A stretch of DNA of 17,717 bases from Planctomycetota bacterium (lineage in GTDB: Bacteria > Planctomycetota > Phycisphaerae > FEN-1346): positions 1 to 17,717 of the forward strand of contig JAPLMO010000228.1 of the NCBI GenBank assembly GCA_026386995.1. Reading direction: 5' to 3'. Position numbers and translations under genes: made by a program. This document shows, one piece after another, positions 1 through 8,671 of the stretch (its first letter is position 1; the number at the start of each line of letters is the position of its first letter). The notes beneath the pieces were generated by a model, which saw only the letters and a program-made list of their open reading frames with translations, was not told where the DNA came from and did not search any database.

Positions 1-321
1 GGTCACGTGCCGCAGGCCCTGTTCAAAGATCGATTGCGCCAGGACGATGGCGGTCGTCGTGCCGTCGCCGGCGACGTCGGCCGTCTTGGAGGCGGCCTGG
101 TTGGCCATCTTGGCGCCCATGTTCTCGAACTTGTCCTCAAGCTCGATTTCCTTCGACACGGTCACGCCGTCCTTGGTGACCTTCGGGCTGCCGTAGGACT
201 TCTGGATAATGACGTTGCGGCCCGTGGGGCCGAGGGTCACCTTGACGACCTCGGCCAGTTTCCTGAGGCCGGCGCCCATTTTGCGTTTGGCTTCGTCCGA
301 GTAAAGCAATTGCTTGGCCAT
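1..321 (-). CDS. groEL: Chaperonin GroEL, second paralogue (N-terminal 107 residues, cut by window edge)
   Basis: This is the N-terminal part of a 60-kDa chaperonin, the ATP-driven cytoplasmic folding cage. The visible 107 residues start [14 protein letters not shown] and carry the chaperonin signatures LGPTGRNV, the KVTKDGVTV strand and the ATP-phosphate loop DVAGDGTTT. The reading frame runs open off the left edge. The ATG at 321 is preceded by GGAG with about 7 nt spacing. The gene lies 91 bp downstream of groES on the same strand, so this is the classical groES-groEL pair, while a second complete groEL lies upstream of groES. The two GroELs differ clearly in the N-terminus: this one has [10 protein letters not shown] where the other has [10 protein letters not shown]. 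They are therefore old paralogues and not a recent duplication. The C-terminus, and whether it has a GGM tail, cannot be seen. Confidence 0.97.
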   Translation of the reverse strand, partial: MAKQLLYSDEAKRKMGAGLRKLAEVVKVTLGPTGRNVIIQKSYGSPKVTKDGVTVSKEIELEDKFENMGAKMANQAASKTADVAGDGTTTAIVLAQSIFEQGLRHVT

Positions 322-363
322 CGGTTATCTCCGATCTTTTTCGTTATCGTCTTGTGAGCCAAC

Positions 364-407
364 GGGGCACATGCCCCCTGCTTACGCAGGGGGCTCGAAA
401 TGCCCCC
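364..407. repeat. Overlapping GC-rich palindromes between groES and groEL
   Basis: Three mutually exclusive stems overlap just after the groES stop. GGGGCA/TGCCCC spans 364-377. A perfect 9-bp stem GCCCCCTGC/GCAGGGGGC with a TTAC loop spans 373-394. GGGGGC/GCCCCC with a 7-nt loop spans 389-407. No U-tract follows on either strand, so a simple intrinsic terminator is not shown. It could be a REP-like element, an mRNA 3'-end stabiliser for groES, or an attenuator that sets groES against groEL expression. Confidence 0.6.
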
Positions 408-412
408 AATGG

Positions 413-700
413 TTAGCCGATCTTCGCGAGGATGTCGCTCTCGCGAAGGATCATGTATTCCTTGCCGTCGACTTCCACTTCCATGCCGCCGTACTTGGCG
501 TAGATGATCTTGTCGCCCTTCTTGACGGTCATGGGAATGCGTTTGCCGTCGTCGGCCACGCGGCCGGGGCCGGCGGCGATGACAGTGCCCTTCTGCGGCT
601 TTTCCTTGGCGGTGTCGGGCAGCACGATGCCGCCCTTGGTCTTCGTTTCGGCTTCCATCTGCGCGACGACAATCCGGTCATCCAGGGGCTCGAGTTTCAT
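413..700 (-). CDS. groES: Co-chaperonin GroES (Hsp10)
   Basis: This encodes the 10-kDa co-chaperonin that caps the GroEL cavity as a heptameric lid in the cytoplasm. The 95-residue product matches the usual family length. It starts [14 protein letters not shown] (the conserved PLxDRxxV strand) and has the mobile loop at about residues 16-34, with the GroEL-contacting hydrophobic tripeptide in GGIVLP (23-28). The middle has the roof motif AAGPGR, and the end [12 protein letters not shown] is typical. The ATG at 700 follows GGAG with about 8 nt spacing. It lies between two groEL genes on the same strand, 141 bp after the upstream one and 91 bp before the downstream one. The larger upstream gap leaves room for its own promoter. 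No CIRCE operator (TTAGCACTC-N9-GAGTGCTAA) is present upstream. Confidence 0.97.
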   Translation of the reverse strand: MKLEPLDDRIVVAQMEAETKTKGGIVLPDTAKEKPQKGTVIAAGPGRVADDGKRIPMTVKKGDKIIYAKYGGMEVEVDGKEYMILRESDILAKIG

Positions 701-806
701 TGCTTCATCTCCATTTTCTAGTTTCGTTGAATTCGTTCGTTCAGTGCGCCGCGACCCTTGCTTACGCGCTCATCTTCGGTTCGCGGCTAAACGTAGCGTC
801 GTTTTT

Positions 807-841
807 CACTCTTCACTCTGCACTCATCACTCGTCACTCAA
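807..841. repeat. Heptanucleotide tandem repeat (CACTCNN x5) after groEL stop
   Basis: CACTC recurs at 807, 814, 821, 828 and 835, an exact 7-nt period over five units (GAGTGNN on the transcribed strand). The two remaining positions vary (TT, TG, AT, GT, AA). The array begins directly after the groEL stop codon and lies in the groEL-groES gap. It is a degenerate microsatellite. Its period of 7 would change frame if it were translated, but it is not coding. Function is unknown. Confidence 0.75.
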
Positions 842-2527
<1,686 letters not shown>

Positions 2528-2579
2528 AACCTTCTGTCTCCTTTCATGCCAGTCTGGTAAGTCGTGCTGAGTATCGTAG

Positions 2580-2599
2580 GGGCGAGGCATGCCTCGCCC
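2580..2599. repeat. Perfect 20-bp palindrome in groEL leader
   Basis: GGGCGAGGCA is followed directly by its exact reverse complement TGCCTCGCCC. It lies about 55 bp upstream of the groEL start codon, inside the probable 5' leader. It resembles the short dispersed REP-like palindromes of many large GC-rich genomes. It could instead be an operator or a leader hairpin. Confidence 0.6.
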
Positions 2600-2866
2600 G
2601 GACGTTCTCGGACCGCCCGGTACTGGGGTGGACCGTGGGCGTGCTCTCGCCCTCTCAAGAATATTCATTGTAGCAAAGACGGTGCCAAAAATGGCGTCTC
2701 GGGGACAAATGGGGCCTGCGGCCCAGCCAGGGCCGGTTTTCGGACTACGAAAAGTTTTCCACACCCGTTCCGGGGCAGGCAACCGCTGTCAGACTGGCAC
2801 ACACCCGGCGGTCATCTGCCCTGTCGGGTGCCATTGTGGCAGGCGACGACCCCGTCTCTACGCGTC

Positions 2867-2924
2867 GTAGCGCGGGGCCTTGTGCCCCGCATCGGACCAC
2901 GCGGGGGATAAACCCCCGCGCTAC
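2867..2924. repeat. REP-doublet-like element: two hairpins inside an 11-bp inverted repeat
   Basis: The outer arms GTAGCGCGGGG (2867-2877) and CCCCGCGCTAC (2914-2924) are exact inverted copies. Inside are two hairpins: GCGGGGC/GCCCCGC with a CTTGT loop (2872-2890) and CGCGGGGG/CCCCCGCG with an ATAAA loop (2900-2920). It begins to form 23 bp beyond the sulfatase stop codon. The two-hairpin plan is that of REPIN/REP doublets, which are mobilised by RAYT transposases in other bacteria. No such transposase is in this window. Confidence 0.6.
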
Positions 2925-2946
2925 AATCTGGGAGCGGCCCGCCCGC

Positions 2947-4410
2947 TCAATCGTATTCCGTTGCGCTGCGGAGCAGCGGCTTGGGGGCCACAACGCGGCC
3001 GGGTTGCCGCACGCCGGGGCCGGGGCCTTTTACGCCGAGGTCGGCGTCCATCTTCGCCACGAGCACCTGGAGCCTGGCGACCACGTCGGGGTTCTTGGCC
3101 GCCACGTCGGTCGTCTCGCCGATGTCCGCGTCGAGATTGTAGAGCGCCGGCGTGAGCGGCTGCGCGGCCTTGGCCGGCGCGGCCTTTCCCGTGCCCTGGT
3201 GCACGATGTCCAGTTTCCATGGGCCCGAGCGGACGGCCTCAAGGAGGTTGCCTTTGAAGTAGTACAGGGCCTCGTGCGGCGACTCTTTGCTCCGGCCCGC
3301 GAGGATCGGCCAGATGTCTTTGCCATCGATGACCCGGTCGGCGGGCACTTCGCCACCGGCCAGTTTCACCAGCGTGGGCAGCACGTCTATCTCGCTAACG
3401 GCGGTGTCGCACACAGACCCGGCCGCAATATTGCCCGGCCACCACGCGATGGTGGGCTCGCGCACGCCACCTTCCCACGTGCTTCCCTTGCCGCCACGGA
3501 GCGGACCGGCCACGCCGCCATTCTTGCCCTGAGTAAGCCACGGGCCGTTGTCGCTGGTAAAGAGCACGAGGGTCCGCAAATCGAGTTTCAGTTCGCGCAG
3601 GGCCTGAAGGACGCGCCCGACGCTCCAGTCAACCTCCTCAACCCAGTCGCCGTAGCGCCCGTTGGCCGACTTCCCTTCGAACGCCTTGCCCGGATGCAGC
3701 GGCACGTGGACGGCGGTGTGCGGGAAATAGAGGAAGAAGGGCTTGTCCTTGTTGGCCGTGATGAACTTCACCGCCTCGTCGGTGTAGAGGGCGGTGAGTT
3801 TGTCCTGCTCGGCCGGGGCCTCGACCACCTTTTCGTCGCGCAGGAGGGGCAGCGGCGGGCGCGTGTCGCCCTTTCCGTCCGCCCGCTTCGCGTTCTTTCC
3901 GGCCCCGCCCATGTCGTTGGAGTAAGGCAGCCCGACGTACCGGTCGAACCCGTGCCGCGTGGGCAGGAACTCCGGCTGGTCGCCCAGGTGCCACTTGCCG
4001 ATGCACATGGTGGCGTAGCCGCGGGTCTTGAGGAGGTCCGCCACGGTCCGCTCCTCGGCGCTTATGCCGACCGGCGCCGCCGGAAAGAGCACGTTCGGCA
4101 GCGAGACGCGTTTGGCGTAGCAGCCGGTCATCATCTGCGCACGGGAGGGCGTACAGACGGGGGCGGCGTAGAAACTGGTGAGTTTCATCCCCTCCGAAGC
4201 CATGCGGATGAGATTGGGCGTGCGGTTGACTTTCGAGCCGTAGGGTTCGATGTCGCCGTAGCCCATATCGTCGATCAGGATGACGACGAAATTCGGCGGG
4301 GCCTTTCCAGCCGGCTCGCCGGCCGCCGATGCACCCAGGCGATTCAGCCATGCAGCCGAAACCGCGGCCGCGCCGAGGCCGGCCCGCTTCAGAAACCCGC
4401 GACGGTTCAT
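2947..4410 (-). CDS. Tat-exported arylsulfatase A-like sulfatase
   Basis: This type I sulfatase (alkaline-phosphatase superfamily, S1) has 487 residues and should hydrolyse sulfate esters outside the cytoplasm. The N-terminus MNRRGFLKRAGLG is a twin-arginine signal followed by an Ala-rich core to about residue 31. The metal-binding aspartates are Asp47/Asp48 in LIDDMGYGD. The formylglycine site is Cys86 in CTPSRAQMMTG. GKWHLG (138-143) supplies Lys139 and His141, HTAVHVPLHP (231-240) a histidine, and FTSDNGPW Asp287/Asn288. The order and spacing match human arylsulfatase A, but the substrate cannot be read from sequence. The start was set at the ATG at 4410, with AAGGAG 8 nt upstream. The longer frame to 4602 runs into the neighbouring gene and lacks a signal peptide. 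The C-terminus has the sulfatase sequence YNLDADIGETTD. No maturase for the cysteine is in the window. It lies 100 bp downstream of the TPR gene on the same strand. Confidence 0.95.
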   Translation of the reverse strand: MNRRGFLKRAGLGAAAVSAAWLNRLGASAAGEPAGKAPPNFVVILIDDMGYGDIEPYGSKVNRTPNLIRMASEGMKLTSFYAAPVCTPSRAQMMTGCYAKRVSLPNVLFPAAPVGISAEERTVADLLKTRGYATMCIGKWHLGDQPEFLPTRHGFDRYVGLPYSNDMGGAGKNAKRADGKGDTRPPLPLLRDEKVVEAPAEQDKLTALYTDEAVKFITANKDKPFFLYFPHTAVHVPLHPGKAFEGKSANGRYGDWVEEVDWSVGRVLQALRELKLDLRTLVLFTSDNGPWLTQGKNGGVAGPLRGGKGSTWEGGVREPTIAWWPGNIAAGSVCDTAVSEIDVLPTLVKLAGGEVPADRVIDGKDIWPILAGRSKESPHEALYYFKGNLLEAVRSGPWKLDIVHQGTGKAAPAKAAQPLTPALYNLDADIGETTDVAAKNPDVVARLQVLVAKMDADLGVKGPGPGVRQPGRVVAPKPLLRSATEYD

Positions 4411-4510
4411 TCGTGTGTCTCCTTGGCCAGGCGCCGAGTATTCTCCAGGGAGTAGTGCAACACTTTTTCTGTAAATTCCCGTTGGCCTCGATACTTGCGG
4501 CGAAAGGCTA

Positions 4511-6247
4511 TCAGCCTTGGAGCCTTGCCAGTCGCAGGAAGTAGTTGGCCCCGGCGAAATTGGGGTCGCGTTGCAGGACATCCGACAAGAGGTCGACCGC
4601 ATCGGAGTATCGGCCGCTGAAGTAGTACACGTAGGCCAGGAGGAACTTCATGTCGGCGCTCTTGGGGCGCAATTCCACCTGGCGCTGGAGGTCCTTCAGT
4701 TGCCGCTTGTAGTCGGCGGCATCGCCGTAGAACTCCTGGATGCGGAATTCGTACAGGCCCCAGTTTGGCTCCAGGGCGAGGGCCATGCCGATGGACTTGA
4801 CCGCCTGCTTGTACTCGCCGTTGGCGTAGGCGGCATGGGCCATCGCAAACAAGGCGAAGGAGTCGTCAAGTTTCAACTTGTGGGCGGCGCGGTAGGCCTC
4901 GCCGGCCACGGCGTAATCGCCCATGAAGAATCGGTAATCGCCAAGGCGCATCTGGTCCTGGTAGGTCGTTGCGCCGGAGCGCAGGACCGCGATCAGTTGG
5001 GCCCTGGCCTCGGGGCTCATGGCGGGCTCCTCCAAGCCGGTCATCTCGTCTGCGGCGCGGCGGAGGGCGGTCTCGGCGGGACGCTTGACGCTTGGCGCAA
5101 CGCCGCCGCGGCGGATGACTTCCAGGAGGCCCTTGGCGGCCGGATCGGCGGCGGCCAACTTGTCCAGCCGCTCCTCGGCCTCGGGCACCCTGCCCTGGAA
5201 GACGTCCAGAAACGCCATGAGGAGGCCCAGGTCGCCGTCGTCCGGGGCCTTGGCGAGTTGGGCCGTCAGTTCCTCGCGGATGCCGACGATGTCTTTGGCG
5301 CCGGGGAACACGTCCTGGAAGTTCGAGCCGACGATCCGCAACTTGTCGGGCCAGCCCGGCATGAGCGCCAGCGACCTTCGGACCTCGGCTGCGGCCTTCT
5401 TGGTCTGCCCGGTGGCGAGCAAGCCCAGGGCCATCGCGCGGCTGGCGGAGGCATTGGTCGCATCGCGGTCCACGAGGATTTGCCATGCGCTCAGGGCCGC
5501 CGCATAGCGGCTGTTGTTAAAGAGGAAGTTGCCGAGCGCGGCCAACTGCGTGTCGTAGAACTGGTCGAGGGCCATGCCCTCGGGCAAGGGGCGTGCAAAC
5601 AGCAGCGCCTGCGTGGCGTCGAGGAAGCGTTTATCGCTCAGGCTCTGCTGGACCTCCTGAGTGAACGGGGCCAGAAAGGCGTCGGACTTGATCGATCCCC
5701 CGGCCGCGATGTCCAGGCGCGAGAAGAAACCATAGCCGAGTTCGGGCTGGTTCTGGAGGGGCATCGGGAACATGAAGTGGCGAAAGCCGAGGCTGATCTG
5801 GCTGAGGCTGGACTCGTCGACCTCGCGGATTTTTTCGGCCAGGGCCAGGATCGTTTCTCGCAACTTTGCGAAGCGGGCCCGCTTGTCGAATCCCAGCGAA
5901 TCGATGGAGCGGACCTTCAACCCCACCAGCGGCCCGAGGCCCGGGCCCACCGCCAGGTCGTTGAACGTGACCTCGCGATACGTGCTGCCCATCAGGTTGA
6001 CATCAATCCCCACGGAGGCCAGGTAACTGGCCTGGCCGGGGGCCGGCCGGTTGAAGAACCTGCCGGCGGACGTATAGCCGCCGCCGGCGCTTCCCGACAG
6101 TGTCCGATTGATATTATTGCTGGGGAGATCACTCATAAAGTTCGTACTCGGCCCGCCGCCCACGCCGCCTAGATTCTGCGCCCACAGGGTTTGCACGGGC
6201 GCTAAGAGCGCCACGACCGCCAGCGCGATTATGGTCCCGCTTCTCAT
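4511..6247 (-). CDS. Secreted tetratricopeptide-repeat protein of unknown function
   Basis: This is an exported protein of 578 residues with no enzymatic motif. The N-terminus MRSGTIIALAVVALLAPVQT with a following LWAQ is a Sec signal peptide, cleaved near WAQ. About 170 residues of unrecognised sequence follow, rich in Gly/Asn/Ser at first and then mixed helical. TPR-type helical pairs start near residue 215 (RYAAALSAWQILVDRDATNA, then TGQTKKAAAEV) and recur from about 420 to the end (GDYAVAGEAYRAAHKLKLDD, NGEYKQAVKSIGMALALEPN, SGRYSDAVDLLSDVLQRDPN). The repeats suggest a periplasmic scaffold. The ATG at 6247 was chosen because a promoter-like sequence at 6290-6318 would put the transcript start near 6283. 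A GTG at 6271 in the same frame adds eight residues and would then have almost no leader. No clear Shine-Dalgarno precedes either. It lies between the glycan module and a sulfatase; a role in envelope glycan assembly is only a guess. Confidence 0.85.
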   Translation of the reverse strand: MRSGTIIALAVVALLAPVQTLWAQNLGGVGGGPSTNFMSDLPSNNINRTLSGSAGGGYTSAGRFFNRPAPGQASYLASVGIDVNLMGSTYREVTFNDLAVGPGLGPLVGLKVRSIDSLGFDKRARFAKLRETILALAEKIREVDESSLSQISLGFRHFMFPMPLQNQPELGYGFFSRLDIAAGGSIKSDAFLAPFTQEVQQSLSDKRFLDATQALLFARPLPEGMALDQFYDTQLAALGNFLFNNSRYAAALSAWQILVDRDATNASASRAMALGLLATGQTKKAAAEVRRSLALMPGWPDKLRIVGSNFQDVFPGAKDIVGIREELTAQLAKAPDDGDLGLLMAFLDVFQGRVPEAEERLDKLAAADPAAKGLLEVIRRGGVAPSVKRPAETALRRAADEMTGLEEPAMSPEARAQLIAVLRSGATTYQDQMRLGDYRFFMGDYAVAGEAYRAAHKLKLDDSFALFAMAHAAYANGEYKQAVKSIGMALALEPNWGLYEFRIQEFYGDAADYKRQLKDLQRQVELRPKSADMKFLLAYVYYFSGRYSDAVDLLSDVLQRDPNFAGANYFLRLARLQG

Positions 6248-6289
6248 GGTATCGTTAATCGACGCTTTCACGGAGATACGTTCACTTTC

Positions 6290-6318
6290 ATTATCAGCCC
6301 CCGGCGGCCCCGGGGCAA
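6290..6318 (-). promoter_or_regulatory. Candidate sigma70-type promoter for the TPR gene
   Basis: On the minus strand TTGCCC (6313-6318) and GATAAT (6290-6295) are separated by 17 bp. They match 4/6 and 5/6 of the consensus. The predicted transcript would start near 6283 and leave a leader of about 36 nt to the ATG at 6247. This assumes an E. coli-like housekeeping sigma factor. Confidence 0.4.
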
Positions 6319-6331
6319 GGCCCTACCCGTC

Positions 6332-7579
6332 TCAGCCGCCGCGCTTCCGGGCCAGGTACCGGTCGGCGGCATCCTTTTCCTGGGGCGTCATCCGCAGAAA
6401 CCCCATGCGCCACGCCAGCAGCACGAACGCGGCGCCGGCGACCACGTAGATGACGGCAGCCACTCGCCCCGGCAAGTAAAGAACGATCAGCCCGGCCGCC
6501 GCGAAAACGGCGCTCAGGCCGTACAGGATACCCACTGTCATGCGAACCGACAAGCCCAGGCGATCCACCAACTGGTTATACAGGTGGCTGCGGTCGGGCA
6601 TCATGATCGGCCGCCGGTTGACGACCCGCCGTATGACGGCCACACCAGTGTCAAAGATCGGCAACCCGAAGATAAACAGCGCCCCTACAAACCATTTTAC
6701 CATGCCGAACTTGCTGGCGAACATGATCATCATCGCGGCCAGCACGTAGCCGATGAAGACGCTGCCGGCATCCCCCATGAAAATGCGGGCCGGGTTGAAG
6801 TTGTAAGGCAGAAACCCGATCACCGCCCCCGCCAGCGCAAAGGAGACCACCATCACGAGGTCGGCATACTCGTACTTGACGGCCCCTGCGGCCGGATCGT
6901 AGACCGCCCAGGCCGTCAGTGCCGTCGCCAACAGGAGAAACCCGACCGAGATGATCGCCGTGACGCCCGAGCACAGGCCGTCCAGGCCGTCCAGCAGGTT
7001 CGTCGCGTTAGTCGCGCCAAGCACAACAAGAAAATGGATCGCCATGCAGGTGACCAGCACGAACCAGGAATCTTCCCCCAAGTTGAGCAGCGGCACGTCG
7101 CGGTACGATGGGTACGCGAACCACATGATTCCGCCCGCCAACAGCACCGCGCCGGCCAGTGCCTGGCCAAGCAATTTCGTGCGCGGCTTAATGTCCCGCA
7201 GGTCATCGACCAGGCCGACCACGAACGCCACTACGCCGCCCCCCACCAGCGCCGCGACCGCGCGCCAGTCGAAGTCGCCGCGCACCAAGCAGTAGACCAC
7301 CACCACCACGGTCCACGCCAGCCAGATCGCGCAGCCGCCCAGGTACGGGATCGGCACCCGATGGATTTTCACGGCTTCGTCGGGCTTGTCCCAGATGCCC
7401 TTGCGCATCGCCAGCCAGCGAAAGAGCGGCGTGCTCAGAAGGCTCAGCATCAGGGCCCCGAGGAACACCCAGATGACGGAGGTCCACAGTTTTCCGAGAA
7501 CGTCGAGCCAGGGCCCCGCGCTTTGCGGAAACACATCTATCCCCTTACTCCCCTCAAGGACCCCATCCTCGGCGATCAA
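6332..7579 (-). CDS. WecA/MraY-family polyprenyl-phosphate sugar-1-phosphate transferase
   Basis: This integral membrane enzyme (415 residues, about ten or eleven hydrophobic segments) transfers a sugar-1-phosphate, probably an N-acetylhexosamine phosphate, from a UDP-sugar to undecaprenyl phosphate at the inner face of the membrane. Family motifs occur in order: PYLGG (79-82), GLVDDLRDIKPRTKL with Asp125/Asp126, NATNLLDGLDGL (191-202), NFNPARIFMGDAGS with Asp270, GLPIFDT with Asp310, and DRSHLYNQLVDRLGLS (329-344). The last resembles the WecA/TagO HxH region rather than MraY. The start is TTG at 7579, overlapping the upstream ATP-grasp stop by 4 bp. A GTG at 7534, preceded by AAGGGG, would remove 15 residues and still keep the first membrane helix. 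The pairing with the ATP-grasp gene suggests co-translation. It provides a second lipid-carrier priming step beside the PglC-like enzyme at 8672-9256. Confidence 0.93.
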   Translation of the reverse strand: MIAEDGVLEGSKGIDVFPQSAGPWLDVLGKLWTSVIWVFLGALMLSLLSTPLFRWLAMRKGIWDKPDEAVKIHRVPIPYLGGCAIWLAWTVVVVVYCLVRGDFDWRAVAALVGGGVVAFVVGLVDDLRDIKPRTKLLGQALAGAVLLAGGIMWFAYPSYRDVPLLNLGEDSWFVLVTCMAIHFLVVLGATNATNLLDGLDGLCSGVTAIISVGFLLLATALTAWAVYDPAAGAVKYEYADLVMVVSFALAGAVIGFLPYNFNPARIFMGDAGSVFIGYVLAAMMIMFASKFGMVKWFVGALFIFGLPIFDTGVAVIRRVVNRRPIMMPDRSHLYNQLVDRLGLSVRMTVGILYGLSAVFAAAGLIVLYLPGRVAAVIYVVAGAAFVLLAWRMGFLRMTPQEKDAADRYLARKRGG

Positions 7580-8583
7580 TCCCAGATGCTTGCGTCGTTG
7601 TCTGCTGGAAGTTCATCGCTGCGTCTGAAGACGGCGGCATCGTACCGCAGCATCAGCAGGCCGTCCTGCCAGTCATCGGGCTGGATATCCGGCCGCCGCC
7701 CCAGGTGTTCCTCGATCAGCCACAGCGGGAAGTCCGCGCCCGCGCGGATGGCCAGCGGCACGCCGCCGCCGAACCGCAGGTTCATTTCGATGAACTTGAT
7801 CTCGCCGCTCGGCGTCAGGAAGCACTGAAGCGTGACGACGCCGCAGCATTCGCCCAGGGCCTCGACCAGGCGCAGACTCTGGCGGATGATCTCGGGGTGG
7901 CGGACCGTCCGGGCCTTGGCCACTTCCCCGCCGCGCACCTCCAGGCGCCGCCGCGGCACGGCCACGCGCGGCACGCCGTCCAGGCCGGCATACACGTCCA
8001 CCGTGTGCTCTTTGCCGCGAACGAACTCCTGGATGACGCACGCCTCACCACCGCCGCGCGAGTAAAACGCCAGGGCCTCGCGGTCGGGCAGGTAATGCAC
8101 GTCCTTGGCGCTGGATCCGTAGCGCGGCTTCATGAAGAGCGGGAACGGGCCGCCGGCCGCCTTCTCCGGCGGGATCACATCGGGCGTGCCGAAGCCGTTC
8201 GCCTTGAGGAACTCGAAGGTTTGCTGCTTGTCGCGGCAGATATCGACGACCCTGGGCGAGGAAATCACCAGGCGCGCGCCGATCTTGATGAATCGCGTCC
8301 GCGCCTGGGCCAGGATCGCCAGTTCCCAGTCGATCAGCGGCACCACCAGGCCGATCTCGTGCCGCCGGCATAAGTTCAGGAGCGATTCCACGTAATCCGG
8401 GCCGGCCACCGACGGAACCAGCAACCCTTCGTCCGCCACATGAAAGCCCGGGGCCAGCGCTGAATGGTCGGCGCCGTAAAGGCGGCCCTTGACGCCGAGG
8501 TCGGCCATCGCCCGCCGGAACGCCTCCAGCAGGGCGACCCGCCGCCCGACACTCGTCAGCAGAATATTCAGCGTTTCAGCCAT
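7576..8583 (-). CDS. ATP-grasp ligase (CarB-like fold) of a surface-glycan cluster
   Basis: This 335-residue cytoplasmic protein of the ATP-grasp superfamily joins a carboxylate to an amine or similar nucleophile through an acyl-phosphate. The N-terminal pre-ATP domain (LNILLTSVGRRVALLEAF, 5-22) and the DICRDKQQTFEFLKANG helix (114-130) resemble carbamoyl-phosphate-synthase-like ligases. Lys152 in PLFMKPRYGSSAKD and Glu186 in VIQEFVRGKEHTVDV bind the nucleotide. The metal/phosphate motif is FIEMNLRFGGG (264-274), with Glu266 and Asn268. ATG at 8583 has GGGAG about 5 nt upstream. Such ligases recur in exopolysaccharide clusters and may attach an amino acid to a uronic acid or amino sugar; the substrate here is unknown. 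It overlaps the next gene by 4 bp and has its own promoter-like sequence at 8628-8655, so it probably heads a two-gene unit. Confidence 0.9.
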   Translation of the reverse strand: MAETLNILLTSVGRRVALLEAFRRAMADLGVKGRLYGADHSALAPGFHVADEGLLVPSVAGPDYVESLLNLCRRHEIGLVVPLIDWELAILAQARTRFIKIGARLVISSPRVVDICRDKQQTFEFLKANGFGTPDVIPPEKAAGGPFPLFMKPRYGSSAKDVHYLPDREALAFYSRGGGEACVIQEFVRGKEHTVDVYAGLDGVPRVAVPRRRLEVRGGEVAKARTVRHPEIIRQSLRLVEALGECCGVVTLQCFLTPSGEIKFIEMNLRFGGGVPLAIRAGADFPLWLIEEHLGRRPDIQPDDWQDGLLMLRYDAAVFRRSDELPADNDASIWD

Positions 8584-8627
8584 GCGATCTCCCGTGACCC
8601 GCGGACCGCGCCGGCCCTTTATCCATT

Positions 8628-8655
8628 AGCATAACAGTAACGCCGCGACTGTCAA
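8628..8655 (-). promoter_or_regulatory. Near-consensus sigma70-type promoter inside the glycan cluster
   Basis: On the minus strand a perfect TTGACA (8650-8655) is followed after 16 bp by TATGCT (8628-8633). The gap between the sugar transferase stop (8672) and the ATP-grasp start (8583) is only 88 bp and is locally AT-richer than its surroundings. Transcription would start near 8621, about 38 nt before the ATG. This is the best promoter match in the window. Confidence 0.6.
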
Positions 8656-8671
8656 CCATAGGCCATCGCTC

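Larger units (their letters stand above)
2528..2946. other. Gene-free gap with palindromes between groEL and sulfatase
   Basis: This 419-bp stretch has no convincing gene in any frame. It holds the groEL 5' leader and at least two dyad elements, at 2580-2599 and 2867-2924. A smaller one, TGCCA-TTG-TGGCA, lies at 2829-2841. The part from 2740 to 2930 reads like successive insertions of short REP-type sequences downstream of the sulfatase stop. Confidence 0.6.

Noticed and set aside
364..394. Rho-independent terminator after groES
   Set aside because: The stem is strong but no T-run follows on either strand.
701..841. CIRCE heat-shock operator between groEL and groES
   Set aside because: GAGTG cores are present only as a direct heptamer array; the inverted TTAGCACTC half is absent.
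2528..2782. 85-codon N-terminal extension of groEL
   Set aside because: It encodes non-conserved Pro/Arg-rich sequence through a palindrome, whereas ATG at 2527 has AAGGAG and a normal GroEL N-terminus.
2836..4455. 539-codon plus-strand open frame
   Set aside because: It is antisense to the sulfatase, whose Tat signal, CTPSR and DNG motifs are on the minus strand. The plus product is Arg/Val-rich with no family resemblance, a usual shadow in GC-rich DNA.
4517..6172. 551-codon plus-strand open frame
   Set aside because: It is antisense to the TPR gene, lacks a signal or domain, and is explained by the high GC content of the third codon positions.
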